DNA of 64,000 nucleotides from Clostridium manihotivorum (lineage in GTDB: Bacteria; Bacillota; Clostridia; Clostridiales; Clostridiaceae), in the NCBI RefSeq assembly GCF_004015185.1, contig NZ_CP025746.1, forward strand, positions 930,001 to 994,000. Reading direction: 5' to 3'. Below the pieces are notes generated by a model. The model did not search any database. It saw only the letters and a list, made by a program, of their open reading frames with translations, and was not told the DNA's origin. Positions 42,402 to 49,721 of the stretch are shown in pieces. How positions within the stretch are numbered: the first letter of the stretch is position 1; the number at the start of each line of letters is the position of its first letter. The position numbers were made by a program, and so were the translations under genes.

Positions 42402-43361
42402 TTATAGTTCCATTTCACGATTAAGATAAGTGGTAATTGAGTCATAAGAAACAACATTATCCTTGTAGTAGACTTTTACCTTTTTTATCCTTCGTAAGAA
42501 TGCATTCCAAGATTCTTTATCAATTTGCTGTAAATCTTTATATTGCATCTCTAATGACCAATTTGAAATAATGAATACTTTAGTAAAACATGCATATTTA
42601 TTTGAAAATCTTGCAGGAAGCTCTAATGGATATATATCACAATAGTTAAGCATATCTTTAATTGTTAAACTGGATCTAAACTCATCAAAAACGATTACGG
42701 GTTGACAATTATAACTATCGAATGGGTGTGAGTAATCAGTAACTCTATATACATTGTAGTCTCCAAATTCATCTAAAACGCTTCTTGTTTTACCAGAGCC
42801 AGTAACACCATAACAATATGTTACCTCTAAATCTAAGCGTCTTGTTCCTTTAAATCTTTCTGTAAGGATAATAGTCCTTAATTTATCTAATTTATCAATC
42901 TGTAAGATATAATCTTGATTTTTAGCTATTATTTCAGAATTACTCCAACCATCAAGTACCATTTGGTAGAGTTCCTCCATATCTCTTAACTTGCCTTTAT
43001 TGTTAGAGGGGATTTCACCCCATTCTTCATAACTATCTTTTATAGAAGTTCCATGCTTTGTGTCATTTTCCCATTTGCCAGATTTCTTAATATAAGCTAT
43101 ATTTTCAGAAACATTTCCTTTTACAGCTTCAATATGTGCTTTAGGGAAATATTTTTTAATTTTAGAAAAACGTACTCTGGAGGTAAGACAAACAAAAATA
43201 TGAGTGTGAAAGGTTGAACCTTCTTCGTCGGCCATACAAAAATATTCTAAGGTTTTAAAGTTACTTATTAAAATTTCTTTAATCTCATTATGAGAAAATC
43301 CATAATTTATAGGATTGTTAATGGTTATTTGGTACATATCTGATTGTTTATCTTTCTGCAT
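42402..43361 (-). CDS. rep: CRESS-type replication initiator (HUH endonuclease + SF3 helicase)
   Basis: 319 residues, the size of circovirus-type Reps. HUH domain: motif I ITINNP (12-17), motif II FHTHIFV (H52, H54), motif III NIAYIKKSG with nucleophile Y90. Superfamily 3 helicase: Walker A GVTGSGKT (185-192), Walker B PVIVFDEFR (221-229), motif C FIISNWS. Such proteins nick a hairpin origin and drive rolling-circle replication. Bacterial relatives are known on Firmicute plasmids and integrated elements. The ATG lies 5 bp after AAGGAGG; the longest frame (to 43502) would read through the origin. The cognate hairpin is 112 bp upstream. Confidence 0.93.
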   Translation of the reverse strand: MQKDKQSDMYQITINNPINYGFSHNEIKEILISNFKTLEYFCMADEEGSTFHTHIFVCLTSRVRFSKIKKYFPKAHIEAVKGNVSENIAYIKKSGKWENDTKHGTSIKDSYEEWGEIPSNNKGKLRDMEELYQMVLDGWSNSEIIAKNQDYILQIDKLDKLRTIILTERFKGTRRLDLEVTYCYGVTGSGKTRSVLDEFGDYNVYRVTDYSHPFDSYNCQPVIVFDEFRSSLTIKDMLNYCDIYPLELPARFSNKYACFTKVFIISNWSLEMQYKDLQQIDKESWNAFLRRIKKVKVYYKDNVVSYDSITTYLNREMEL

Positions 43362-43378
43362 ATATCCTCCTTTTCTTA

Positions 43379-43410
43379 TTGTGCATTTTGTGCATTTATG
43401 ATTGCACAAG
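43379..43410. promoter_or_regulatory. Iteron-like repeats at the rep promoter
   Basis: TTGTGCATTT, TGTGCATTTA and the inverted TTGCACAA lie within 32 bp, between the origin hairpin and the rep start codon. They could bind Rep or a repressor for autoregulation. No consensus promoter stands out. Confidence 0.45.
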
Positions 43411-43472
43411 TATATAGTGCTTGAAATCCTTATGCTGTAAGGGTTTAGGAGTAGTTTTGTATTTGTTTTATA

Positions 43473-43498
43473 TGGAGCGGGTAATACTAACCGCTCCA
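43473..43498 (-). other. CRESS-type replication origin hairpin (TAGTATTAC loop)
   Basis: Stem TGGAGCGG / CCGCTCCA (8 perfect bp) with a 10-nt loop. On the minus strand, the coding strand of rep, the loop is TTAGTATTAC, so it contains TAGTATTAC, the nonanucleotide in circovirus-type origins. By analogy, Rep would nick between TAGTATT and AC. Its place directly upstream of rep supports this. Confidence 0.88.
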
Positions 43499-43509
43499 CC
43501 ATTTATCCC

Positions 43510-43550
43510 AAGCAGTAATGGCTAGGTTCTTCGCACCGCCATTACTGCTT
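43510..43550. other. Second long hairpin next to the origin
   Basis: A perfect 13-bp stem AAGCAGTAATGGC / GCCATTACTGCTT with a 15-nt loop TAGGTTCTTCGCACC. It overlaps the stop codon of the FtsK-like gene and lies 12 bp from the origin hairpin. No T-tract follows. It could be a single-strand origin, a Rep or packaging signal, or a terminator. Confidence 0.6.
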
Positions 43551-44282
43551 GATTACTGATAGTATATGTCTTTTCCAATCACTAACATTATTGATTTTAG
43601 GATACTTAACTTCTTTTAATTCATATCCATCAGCTAATAGTATACCTTCCCCTTGTCTATAAATTTTATCTGGCAATTCTTCACCACTGAAAAGCATACT
43701 TTTTTGCTCTCTACTTAATCTACCTAATGCCACTATAATCATAAAGTTATCTCTAGCACCATTATTAAATAGGCTGTTATCTGCTCTCTGAGTGATTATC
43801 CAGATACCAAAGCCTATTCCACGACCTAGCATTAATATTTCTGAAACAGCGCTTAATATGTCAGTGGCATACTTAGTTTTATCTTGCTTGTCCTTCATTT
43901 GAAGATAATTAATAAAAGCAGGATATTCGTCACATATCAAGATGTGTCTTGTATCTGAGTTGCCACTTACACGAGCTTCTGTAAAGGCCTTATAGTAGTC
44001 CATAATGCCTTTATAACATTTGTTACCACTATAATAATGTTCGTAGTCTTTTAGAAAGTTGAAGTCATTAGAATTTTTAAAATCACAAAAATACACTTTT
44101 ATAGTAGGTTCTGATTTCAGTAACATTCCTAGTAGATATAGTAAAGCATATGATTTTCCAGAACCACTAGAGCCAGTTATAAGACAATGATTATGTGAGC
44201 TTATATCATGTTTTATTGCTATGGTAAGATTGTAATTAGTAAACAAGTCCATATGAAATCCCCAGCGCATTGAATTATTCAT
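43542..44282 (-). CDS. FtsK/TcpA-like DNA-translocating ATPase
   Basis: About 246 residues. Walker A ITGSSGSGKSYALLYLLGML (36-55), Walker B HILICDEYPAFI (about 113-124), and MLGRGIGFGIWIITQRAD, the FtsK/HerA family segment with the glutamine. It is only the motor domain: no membrane anchor and no gamma domain. Possibly works with the upstream membrane protein, with which it overlaps by 8 bp. A role in moving element DNA between cells or segregating it is inferred. The start is uncertain: ATG at 44282 or 44249. Confidence 0.75.
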   Translation of the reverse strand: MNNSMRWGFHMDLFTNYNLTIAIKHDISSHNHCLITGSSGSGKSYALLYLLGMLLKSEPTIKVYFCDFKNSNDFNFLKDYEHYYSGNKCYKGIMDYYKAFTEARVSGNSDTRHILICDEYPAFINYLQMKDKQDKTKYATDILSAVSEILMLGRGIGFGIWIITQRADNSLFNNGARDNFMIIVALGRLSREQKSMLFSGEELPDKIYRQGEGILLADGYELKEVKYPKINNVSDWKRHILSVIKQ

Positions 44283-44892
44283 CTTTTTTATCATCCCAAT
44301 CAATATCAATGTCTTGCACATCCTGTTTTTCTTTAGAAGCATGGTAATTATGTTTTACCCAATTACGAAGATACTTAGTTTCTTTGATTCCTATATCATT
44401 CAATGCAATAGATAATTGCAAAGTATCTTGATAGATATTTGAACAAATAAAATTATCACATGGAATAAATTTTTGTTGGTTACGTAAATGCTGAATAAGT
44501 ATTTTTTCGGAAATTCTCTCAATCAATTTTAGGAAGTCAAGGTACTCTAAGTCTGTATTTAAATTAGCAAACTTAAAGTAATAAACTATCCTATTTGAAT
44601 AAAATCTGAAATTACAGCAATATAATACTTCGAAATATTTTGAAATTTCATGAAACGAAGCGTCAACTAAATCAAAATTAATATCACGACCATCAAACCC
44701 TATTGCTACTGGATAGTTGGGCTTTATTGGATGTGAATGGGCGGAAAGCTCTTTAAATACATCCTTTAGAAAGCCTAAACAAATTTTTGTTGCGTCTTGA
44801 GTACTACGACCACATTTACTGAATTTTACAGCTATAACTGATGCTATGAAAATAAGAGGTAGTAATATACCTATTTTTACTATATCTAACAT
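44275..44892 (-). CDS. Element membrane protein of unknown function
   Basis: 205 residues: one N-terminal membrane helix (about 5-23), then a cytosolic region with aromatic-rich strands (DINFDLVDASFHEISKYFEVLYCC) and an acidic tail ending DIDWDDKKDE. No known family recognised. Because its stop overlaps the FtsK-like gene, I infer it anchors that ATPase at the membrane, as membrane partners of coupling ATPases do in conjugative elements. Confidence 0.6.
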   Translation of the reverse strand: MLDIVKIGILLPLIFIASVIAVKFSKCGRSTQDATKICLGFLKDVFKELSAHSHPIKPNYPVAIGFDGRDINFDLVDASFHEISKYFEVLYCCNFRFYSNRIVYYFKFANLNTDLEYLDFLKLIERISEKILIQHLRNQQKFIPCDNFICSNIYQDTLQLSIALNDIGIKETKYLRNWVKHNYHASKEKQDVQDIDIDWDDKKDE

Positions 44893-44936
44893 TCTAATTT
44901 CCTCCTTAAGAGGCTAATTAAAGCCTCTTTAATAAT

Positions 44937-45275
44937 CTAATTTTCCAATACATTTATAGAGTCAGCACTTATACTTAAATCAAAGTTTCCGTTTGAACTT
45001 CGATAAGGCTTAGCTATAGCATTACCAAAAGTTACTTTTAATCTATTCTCTGAATTATCAATATATTGTTGAGTTATAACTTCTTTTTCACCTAATACTT
45101 TAACTTGAAACTTTTCAAAACTACCTAAATCTACAACTTCATAAGAGTATCCTATTAATCTATCTGTTATTTTTCCTTCTGAATACTGCTTTAAGGCTTT
45201 TACATTTAGAAGTATAAAGGTATCATTTTTGAAAATTATTTCTAGTGGTATCCTTAAATCTGTAAGTTTTATCAA
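44937..45275 (-). CDS. Small element protein of unknown function
   Basis: 112 residues, beta-rich, no membrane segment: IPLEIIFKNDTFILLNVKAL, YSYEVVDLGSFEKFQVKVLG, KVTFGNAIAKPYRSSNGNFD. First gene of the minus-strand operon after its promoter, with AAAGGAGGTAAT before the start codon (TTG). A single-stranded-DNA-binding role would suit a rolling-circle element, but this is a guess from position and fold character only. Confidence 0.55.
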   Translation of the reverse strand: MIKLTDLRIPLEIIFKNDTFILLNVKALKQYSEGKITDRLIGYSYEVVDLGSFEKFQVKVLGEKEVITQQYIDNSENRLKVTFGNAIAKPYRSSNGNFDLSISADSINVLEN

Positions 45276-45339
45276 AATATTACCTCCTTTCTAAAGCTAT
45301 ATTCGCGCCTACAACTTTGAATAATTACCGGTTGATGCT

Positions 45340-45369
45340 ATTATATAAAAACTATATACAAAAGAGCAA
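45340..45369 (-). promoter_or_regulatory. Promoter of the element's minus-strand operon
   Basis: Minus strand TTGCTC (45369-45364), 18-bp spacer, TATAAT (45345-45340), about 65 bp before the first gene. Divergent to the 45535 gene, for which TATGGTATAAT (45493-45503) is an extended -10. Confidence 0.6.
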
Positions 45370-45534
45370 AGTTCATCATATTTTTTATGTCCTACTTTTT
45401 GAGTTAATTCTCAACCTGTTTTTGTATAAGTTCATCTAAAAAAGCATACTAATCGTATTTTTTACATATTTTGCAACTATTTTTTTTTATATTATGGTAT
45501 AATATTGTAAAGATTTGAGTAGGGAGGTTTTTTT

Positions 45535-46215
45535 GTGGAGAAGAATAGCGAAAGTAAAAAATACAAAAAAACAAATATAAAAAAAGAAATTCGTATTAAC
45601 AAGAAATGTAAGGTTTTTTCACAATCTTTAATTAATAAGGCGGAAGTTTATGCAAGTTGTGTGGGAGTATCAAAAGAAGTATGCATAGTATATCTTTTGT
45701 CAAATCAATGTATTAAATATTGTCATGATAAGACTAGTTTTGTAACCAATTGGTGCCATTTAAGACCAAGGGAAATGGAAGGCTTAGACAGTGAAAATGG
45801 AGTAAGTGAAAGTCTTAATGAGGAATTCTCTATATATTTATCAAAAGAACTGTACGAAAAGTTGATAAGAATTAAAAATGAGTTAGGAGATGAAGTAAGA
45901 AAGTACCTTAAAAAAAAAGAAGTGTATGTAATAGAATTAGACTTGCTTATAAGAAATATGCTTGCAATGGAACTGAATATCAAACCTGAATTACCAAGTG
46001 GGAAATATGAAGATGTGTTAAGTAAACAGATTCATCCAAATCTTTCTGCTATTTTGTTGGAAAGAATTGAAGTTATAGCAAAAGGTATTGGGATTTCTAA
46101 GAACGAGCTTATAGCAAATGCAATAGCAGATTATGTAGGTGAAAATTATGGATATTATGACTATAATACATATGGTGATGGCACTGGTAATCAACATTGC
46201 GGAGCGTGGCTGTGA
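45535..46215 (+). CDS. Putative ribbon-helix-helix DNA-binding protein of the element
   Basis: 226 residues. The basic N-terminus is followed by two CopG/RHH-like stretches: about 22-55 (CKVFSQSLINKAEVYASCVG then VSKEVCIVYLL) and about 170-205 (IHPNLSAILLERIEVIAKGI then GISKNELIANAIADY). The pattern strand, helix, turn, helix suggests DNA binding, perhaps as regulator or as accessory at the origin. A middle part (about 85-150) is helical. The C-terminus is Tyr/Gly-rich. GTG start after GGGAGG. Divergent from the replication operon. Confidence 0.55.
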   Translation: MEKNSESKKYKKTNIKKEIRINKKCKVFSQSLINKAEVYASCVGVSKEVCIVYLLSNQCIKYCHDKTSFVTNWCHLRPREMEGLDSENGVSESLNEEFSIYLSKELYEKLIRIKNELGDEVRKYLKKKEVYVIELDLLIRNMLAMELNIKPELPSGKYEDVLSKQIHPNLSAILLERIEVIAKGIGISKNELIANAIADYVGENYGYYDYNTYGDGTGNQHCGAWL

Positions 46216-46523
46216 TGTTAGAAACATAAATGAGAGTAGATGTTTTAATATAGTTATAGATATTTTTCAAAAACATATCTCACTACAAGGTTAAAGTTGG
46301 GTGTAATGTATCTAAGGTCTATTTAATTCTCTTTATAAAATAACTGATTATATCGTTATTAATGTAATACTTTTATAAATAAAACTTATTAAAATTTATA
46401 TATATATGGCCCATAAGCACTTTATGGATTAAGCCTATTCTAATAAACAATTAAATACAATATTTAAATTTACTATGTTATTATTATATATAAAGCTTAT
46501 AAAAAGCATGAGGTGGAAATTGA

Positions 46524-47456
46524 ATGTTTAAGAATAAGAAAAAAATTAGTATATATATCTCCGTTATAAGCATTATTGCAATTGCTTTAATTGTAACTAC
46601 AATAAAAAACAATATAGCAAGTAATGAAAAAGTAGCAACAAAGATTGATAAAAAAAGGACGGAACAAACACAAGCTCAACCACAGGAGCAACAACCTCAG
46701 CAAGTAGCACAGGCTACACCACAACCTCAACAAAACAAAGAGGAAGATACTCCAAAGGTAAATGTAATTGAGGATAACAGAGTAGGGGGAGAGGGTAATC
46801 AGCAGACTATAAAGACAAACAATGGTTCTGCACCACAGCAACAATCACAATCTCAACAATCAAAACCAACTCCACAACCTCAAGCACAACAAGAACAGAA
46901 ACCAACTCAACAAGGGATTCAAACACAGTATGGTGACCACACTTATGGGGTAAGAAATCAAGATGAATATAACAAGGTAATGAACAAAGTAAGAGTAGCT
47001 GCATCTACTGTAGGTAGTCAACAAATAGATGAGGATTATATGGCATATTTAAATGGAGACAGAGCAGAAAATTATCCAGAAGATTCTGATAAGTATCGTG
47101 CTTTGAAGGGTGCAGAGAGAAGCATAGGCTATATGAACTTAAAATGTGGTAAAGATGCTACAATAAAATGGATGAAGGTACAGATGGCTGCAAATAAACT
47201 AGCAAGATCAGCTAATGCAAAAAATCCTTATGATGGTTCACCTAGTAGTGCTTATGATGTACTGTATAATGGCTTAGTAGACTGTGATGCTAACTCACAA
47301 GTTAAGTCTGCAGTATATGATGCATCTGGCTTTGAAACATCAGTAAGATATGCAAACGGGCATGCTTGGGAAGTAGTAAAGGTAGGTAATATATGGTGGG
47401 ATAATGAGGGTGTTCCTTCAGGACTAAACGGAAACGCACTTTCCAATCCAAACTAA
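46524..47456 (+). CDS. Secreted transglutaminase-like protein, element cargo
   Basis: 310 residues. N-terminal membrane anchor or signal (about 8-28), a Gln/Pro-rich linker (about 45-135), then a globular domain. The C-terminal part has GLVDCDANSQVKSAVYDASG, ANGHAWEVVKVG and IWWDNEG: C254, H280 and D293 give the Cys-His-Asp triad order of transglutaminase-like/cysteine-protease folds. It would act outside the cell, perhaps on peptides or cell wall. On the opposite strand to the replication genes and close to attR: typical cargo. Confidence in the triad is moderate. Confidence 0.65.
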   Translation: MFKNKKKISIYISVISIIAIALIVTTIKNNIASNEKVATKIDKKRTEQTQAQPQEQQPQQVAQATPQPQQNKEEDTPKVNVIEDNRVGGEGNQQTIKTNNGSAPQQQSQSQQSKPTPQPQAQQEQKPTQQGIQTQYGDHTYGVRNQDEYNKVMNKVRVAASTVGSQQIDEDYMAYLNGDRAENYPEDSDKYRALKGAERSIGYMNLKCGKDATIKWMKVQMAANKLARSANAKNPYDGSPSSAYDVLYNGLVDCDANSQVKSAVYDASGFETSVRYANGHAWEVVKVGNIWWDNEGVPSGLNGNALSNPN

Positions 47457-47478
47457 GCACATTCAATACAATAATTTA

Positions 47479-47510
47479 GAGTTGTATACAAGCTATACAA
47501 CTCTTTTATT
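47479..47510 (+). terminator. Terminator after the cargo gene
   Basis: GAGTTGTATA / TATACAACTC with a 5-nt loop and TTTTATT. Confidence 0.8.
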
Positions 47511-47600
47511 ATAAGTAAATAAGGGGTATTTTTAGAATATTTATTGACTACTCGACATTGATATAGATTAAAATGTATAACTATGAAAGGAGGTGATAGT

Positions 47601-47780
47601 ATGCTTAATTATAAACTTATGCACACAAGAGGTTTAATAATGTTAAATGCATACGAAAAGGTATTTATTCCTTTCATAATTATTATACTTATGGTAGGAG
47701 ACTATTTAGTGTATTCTTCTAATGTTGCGAGTAGTCTATTTATAGTATTAGGTGATTTGAGTCCCTTATTGAGTCCATAA
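47601..47780 (+). CDS. Small single-helix membrane protein next to attR
   Basis: 59 residues from the ATG behind GAAAGGAGGTGATAGT, a near-perfect RBS. One strong membrane helix (VFIPFIIIILMVGDYLVY) and a second weaker hydrophobic stretch at the C-terminus. Last gene of the element, 53 bp inside attR. A weak promoter TTGACT (47544) precedes it. Function unknown; short hydrophobic proteins at element ends include toxins of addiction pairs, but no partner is seen. Confidence 0.55.
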   Translation: MLNYKLMHTRGLIMLNAYEKVFIPFIIIILMVGDYLVYSSNVASSLFIVLGDLSPLLSP

Positions 47781-47832
47781 GAATATTGATGCGTTGAAAC
47801 TCCTTTCCTTGTTAGTTCTTCAATTTGTATAA

Positions 47833-47858
47833 GGGTTCAAATCCCGTTTGCCGCTCCA
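47833..47858 (+). pseudogene. attR and the separated 3' end of tRNA-Gly(CCC)
   Basis: GGGTTCAAATCCCGT (attR core, 47833-47847) is followed by TTGCCGCTCCA. TTGCCGC pairs perfectly with the GCGGCAA acceptor strand at 40842-40848. Joining both parts restores a complete 74-nt class I tRNA-Gly with encoded CCA. Confidence 0.88.
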
Positions 47859-47874
47859 AAATATAAAAAAGGTG

Positions 47875-47902
47875 TTGACTTTATTTTTATATAGTGTATA
47901 AT
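47875..47902 (+). promoter_or_regulatory. Promoter of the tRNA-Leu/tRNA-Gly unit
   Basis: TTGACT, 16-bp spacer, TATAAT, 17 bp before tRNA-Leu. It lies between attR and the tRNA, so expression of these tRNAs does not depend on the interrupted upstream tRNA. Confidence 0.75.
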
Positions 47903-47918
47903 ATGTTTTGTGAGTAAT

Positions 47919-48002
47919 GCAGATGTGGCGGAATTGGCAGACGCACTAGACTTAGGATCTAGCGCCTACGGCGTGGGGGTTCGACTCCCTTCATCTGCAC
48001 CA
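47919..48002 (+). tRNA. tRNA-Leu (TAG)
   Basis: Class II tRNA: acceptor GCAGATG / CATCTGC, anticodon arm CTAGA-CTTAGGA-TCTAG (anticodon TAG), a variable arm GCCTACGGC-type hairpin, T arm GGGGGTTCGACTCCC, encoded CCA. 84 nt. Confidence 0.95.
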
Positions 48003-48007
48003 ATCTT

Positions 48008-48082
48008 GCGGAAGTGACTCAATGGTAGAGTGTCACCTTGCCAAGGTGAAGGTCGCGGGTTCGAGTCCCGTCTTCCGCTCCA
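48008..48082 (+). tRNA. tRNA-Gly (GCC)
   Basis: Acceptor GCGGAAG / CTTCCGC, anticodon arm TCACC-TTGCCAA-GGTGA, T arm CGCGGGTTCGAGTCCCG, encoded CCA. Highly similar to the interrupted tRNA-Gly(CCC). Confidence 0.96.
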
Positions 48083-48083
48083 T

Positions 48084-48118
48084 AAAAGATAGTTGATAAT
48101 TCAACTATCTTTTTTGTT
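48084..48118 (+). terminator. Terminator of the tRNA-Leu/tRNA-Gly unit
   Basis: AAAAGATAGTTGA / TCAACTATCTTTTTT with a 4-nt loop. Confidence 0.85.
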
Positions 48119-48151
48119 TTTTATAAGATATTTAAACTATGATTAATTTCT

Positions 48152-48250
48152 ATAAAGTACTTTGACAAAATCATATTAATTCTTTGCGCAAGCTCATCTA
48201 AGTATCGGATGACTGACAACTTAATTTCAACACAGTACTCTAATAGCGCC
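48152..48250. repeat. Family C repeat, copy C6
   Basis: AAAGTACTTTGACAAAATCA, ATTCTTTGCGCAAGCTCATC, ATCGGATGACTGACAACTTA and AGTACTCTAATAGCG follow copy C1 in order. The outer AGTACT motifs are inverted. Confidence 0.7.
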
Positions 48251-48258
48251 AAAATTTA

Positions 48259-48300
48259 AAATAAGCAGAATCATTTAATAAATGATCCTACTTATTTTAA
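48259..48300. terminator. Imperfect hairpin ending the HNH gene
   Basis: AAAATAAG...CTTATTTT with an inner ATCATTTAATAAATGAT. It overlaps the last bases of the HNH endonuclease gene on the minus strand. Confidence 0.5.
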
Positions 48301-48698
48301 TAGTTAGATAACATTTTCTCTAATAAACAATCTTCTATCATCTCTGAATTATATGTTTTTTTACCCATTATATTAAAGATAATATCGTCAGTTTTATAGC
48401 CTTCTTTAAATAACTTTATATTCTTAACAAGTTTTTTAAGACAATTAGTATTTATATTTAACACCCTAATAAGTTCATTAAAGGTGTAATAATCTTTATA
48501 TAGAATAGAACTTAATTTTTCTTGCATTTCGACTTTATATTTTAGATTAATTATGTTATTTCGATGGGGCCCATCTTTTCCTCGATGATGATTATGACAT
48601 AAATATTTATAGTTTAGATTTATGTCAAGTCCACCTTCACTCTTGTAGACTATATGATGAATATCTGCTGATTTACCACATACTTCACAGCAATACAT
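48297..48698 (-). CDS. HNH endonuclease domain protein
   Basis: 133 residues. The HNH module fills residues about 1-50: CCEVCGKSADIHHIVYKSEG (zinc CxxC and catalytic HH), then YLCHNHHRGKDGPHRN (CxxH zinc ligands and final histidine). The rest (about 60-133) is helical, perhaps DNA binding. The ATG 6 bp after AGGAGG is the start; the longer frame lacks an RBS. A stand-alone HNH gene between tRNA genes suggests a mobile or anti-phage origin, but it is outside the att-bounded element. Confidence 0.8.
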   Translation of the reverse strand: MYCCEVCGKSADIHHIVYKSEGGLDINLNYKYLCHNHHRGKDGPHRNNIINLKYKVEMQEKLSSILYKDYYTFNELIRVLNINTNCLKKLVKNIKLFKEGYKTDDIIFNIMGKKTYNSEMIEDCLLEKMLSNY

Positions 48699-48833
48699 AG
48701 AGTTCCTCCTATATGTTTTATAATTATAAAATATCATGAACTATAATTACAATCAAGCACATAATTGTTGAAAGGTTGCCTTACTATAGCATAGGTGGAA
48801 ATTAAAAAAATATTAACTAATTTTTTTAAAACA

Positions 48834-48862
48834 TTGCATTAAAAAGTAGTGTGGAATATAAT
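48834..48862 (+). promoter_or_regulatory. Promoter of the gene at 48905
   Basis: TTGCAT, 17-bp spacer, TATAAT, 42 bp before the start codon. Confidence 0.7.
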
Positions 48863-48904
48863 AAAATTAGAAAAGGTTTACAAATAAATAGAGGGAGTGA
48901 TTAA

Positions 48905-49579
48905 ATGATTGTAACTTATAATTCAATAGATTATTGGGATAAGTTAATAAGAAGTAATAAGACTCTAAAGTCTAGAATATTTGAGGATGAACCGATAACA
49001 GAGAAAACTGTATATATGCATTATGTTATTTTTACTAGAAAATCTGGAATCCAAAGCGTTTGGACTCCTATACCTAAAGTTAAGATGTTGTTAGGATATA
49101 TACAATATTGTTTATTACCAGAGGCGTTTTATAAATGGATAGAAGGAAAATACAAAAATATTTCTGAATTTTCTCAATTAAATGTTATGAAGATTATATC
49201 AGAGGGACTAGTCAGTGGAAAATTAACTAAAGAAGAAGCAAATGTTATGAAAAAGCAAGTAGAGTTTGTAAGAAGTTTGTGGGATGTACCTAGCGCTAAT
49301 ATAATGAAGGAACTAAAAAAATTTGCTAGAGAATTCAATATGAGTTGGTTAGGTGATATAGATACATTTTTATATATGAAGGTGTTTGCATCAGCAGCAG
49401 AACTAGGAGAGTTTGTTATTAATACTAATCTGCAAACTGATAGTGAAGATGACTTTGAAAAAAAGATAGGTATGGATGAGGCTAGTTGGCTTAGGTTGTG
49501 CGATGAAGTGCATAAGGACAACGAAAAAGCAGAAAAATTTAAATTGATATTAACTAGAGATTTAACAGAAATAGTTTAA
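48905..49579 (+). CDS. Protein of unknown function (224 aa)
   Basis: 224 residues, helical, no membrane segment, no signal peptide. Central region EFSQLNVMKIISEGLVSGKL with a following KLTKEEANVMKKQVEFVRSL helix, and an acidic C-terminal third (TDSEDDFEKKIGMDEASWLR). No family recognised. It has its own promoter and GAGGGAG RBS, and sits between tRNA genes, a common place for accessory genes. Confidence 0.65.
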   Translation: MIVTYNSIDYWDKLIRSNKTLKSRIFEDEPITEKTVYMHYVIFTRKSGIQSVWTPIPKVKMLLGYIQYCLLPEAFYKWIEGKYKNISEFSQLNVMKIISEGLVSGKLTKEEANVMKKQVEFVRSLWDVPSANIMKELKKFAREFNMSWLGDIDTFLYMKVFASAAELGEFVINTNLQTDSEDDFEKKIGMDEASWLRLCDEVHKDNEKAEKFKLILTRDLTEIV

Positions 49580-49639
49580 TTTGAATATTATATGTTGACA
49601 ATTGGTATAATATATAATATAATAATTTTTGTTTGAAAT

Positions 49640-49716
<77 letters not shown>

Positions 49717-49721
49717 TATTT

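Larger units (their letters stand above)
40891..47847. mobile_element. Integrative element with CRESS-type Rep (about 6.9 kb)
   Basis: Bounded by 15-bp direct repeats GGGTTCAAATCCCGT. Content: tyrosine integrase, CRESS-type Rep, origin hairpin, FtsK-like ATPase, three unknown proteins (one DNA-binding-like), secreted transglutaminase-like cargo and a tiny membrane protein. No relaxase, capsid or type IV secretion genes are visible. I infer a circular plasmid or mobilizable element that replicates by rolling circle and integrates into tRNA-Gly. Confidence 0.88.

Noticed and set aside
43362..43502. N-terminal extension of Rep up to 43502
   Set aside because: It would translate the origin hairpin and iteron-like region. 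A strong RBS precedes the ATG at 43361, and the motif I position then fits CRESS-type Reps.
45471..45503. TTGCAA with TATAAT as a standard promoter for the 45535 gene
   Set aside because: The spacing is 21 bp, too long; only the extended -10 is supported.
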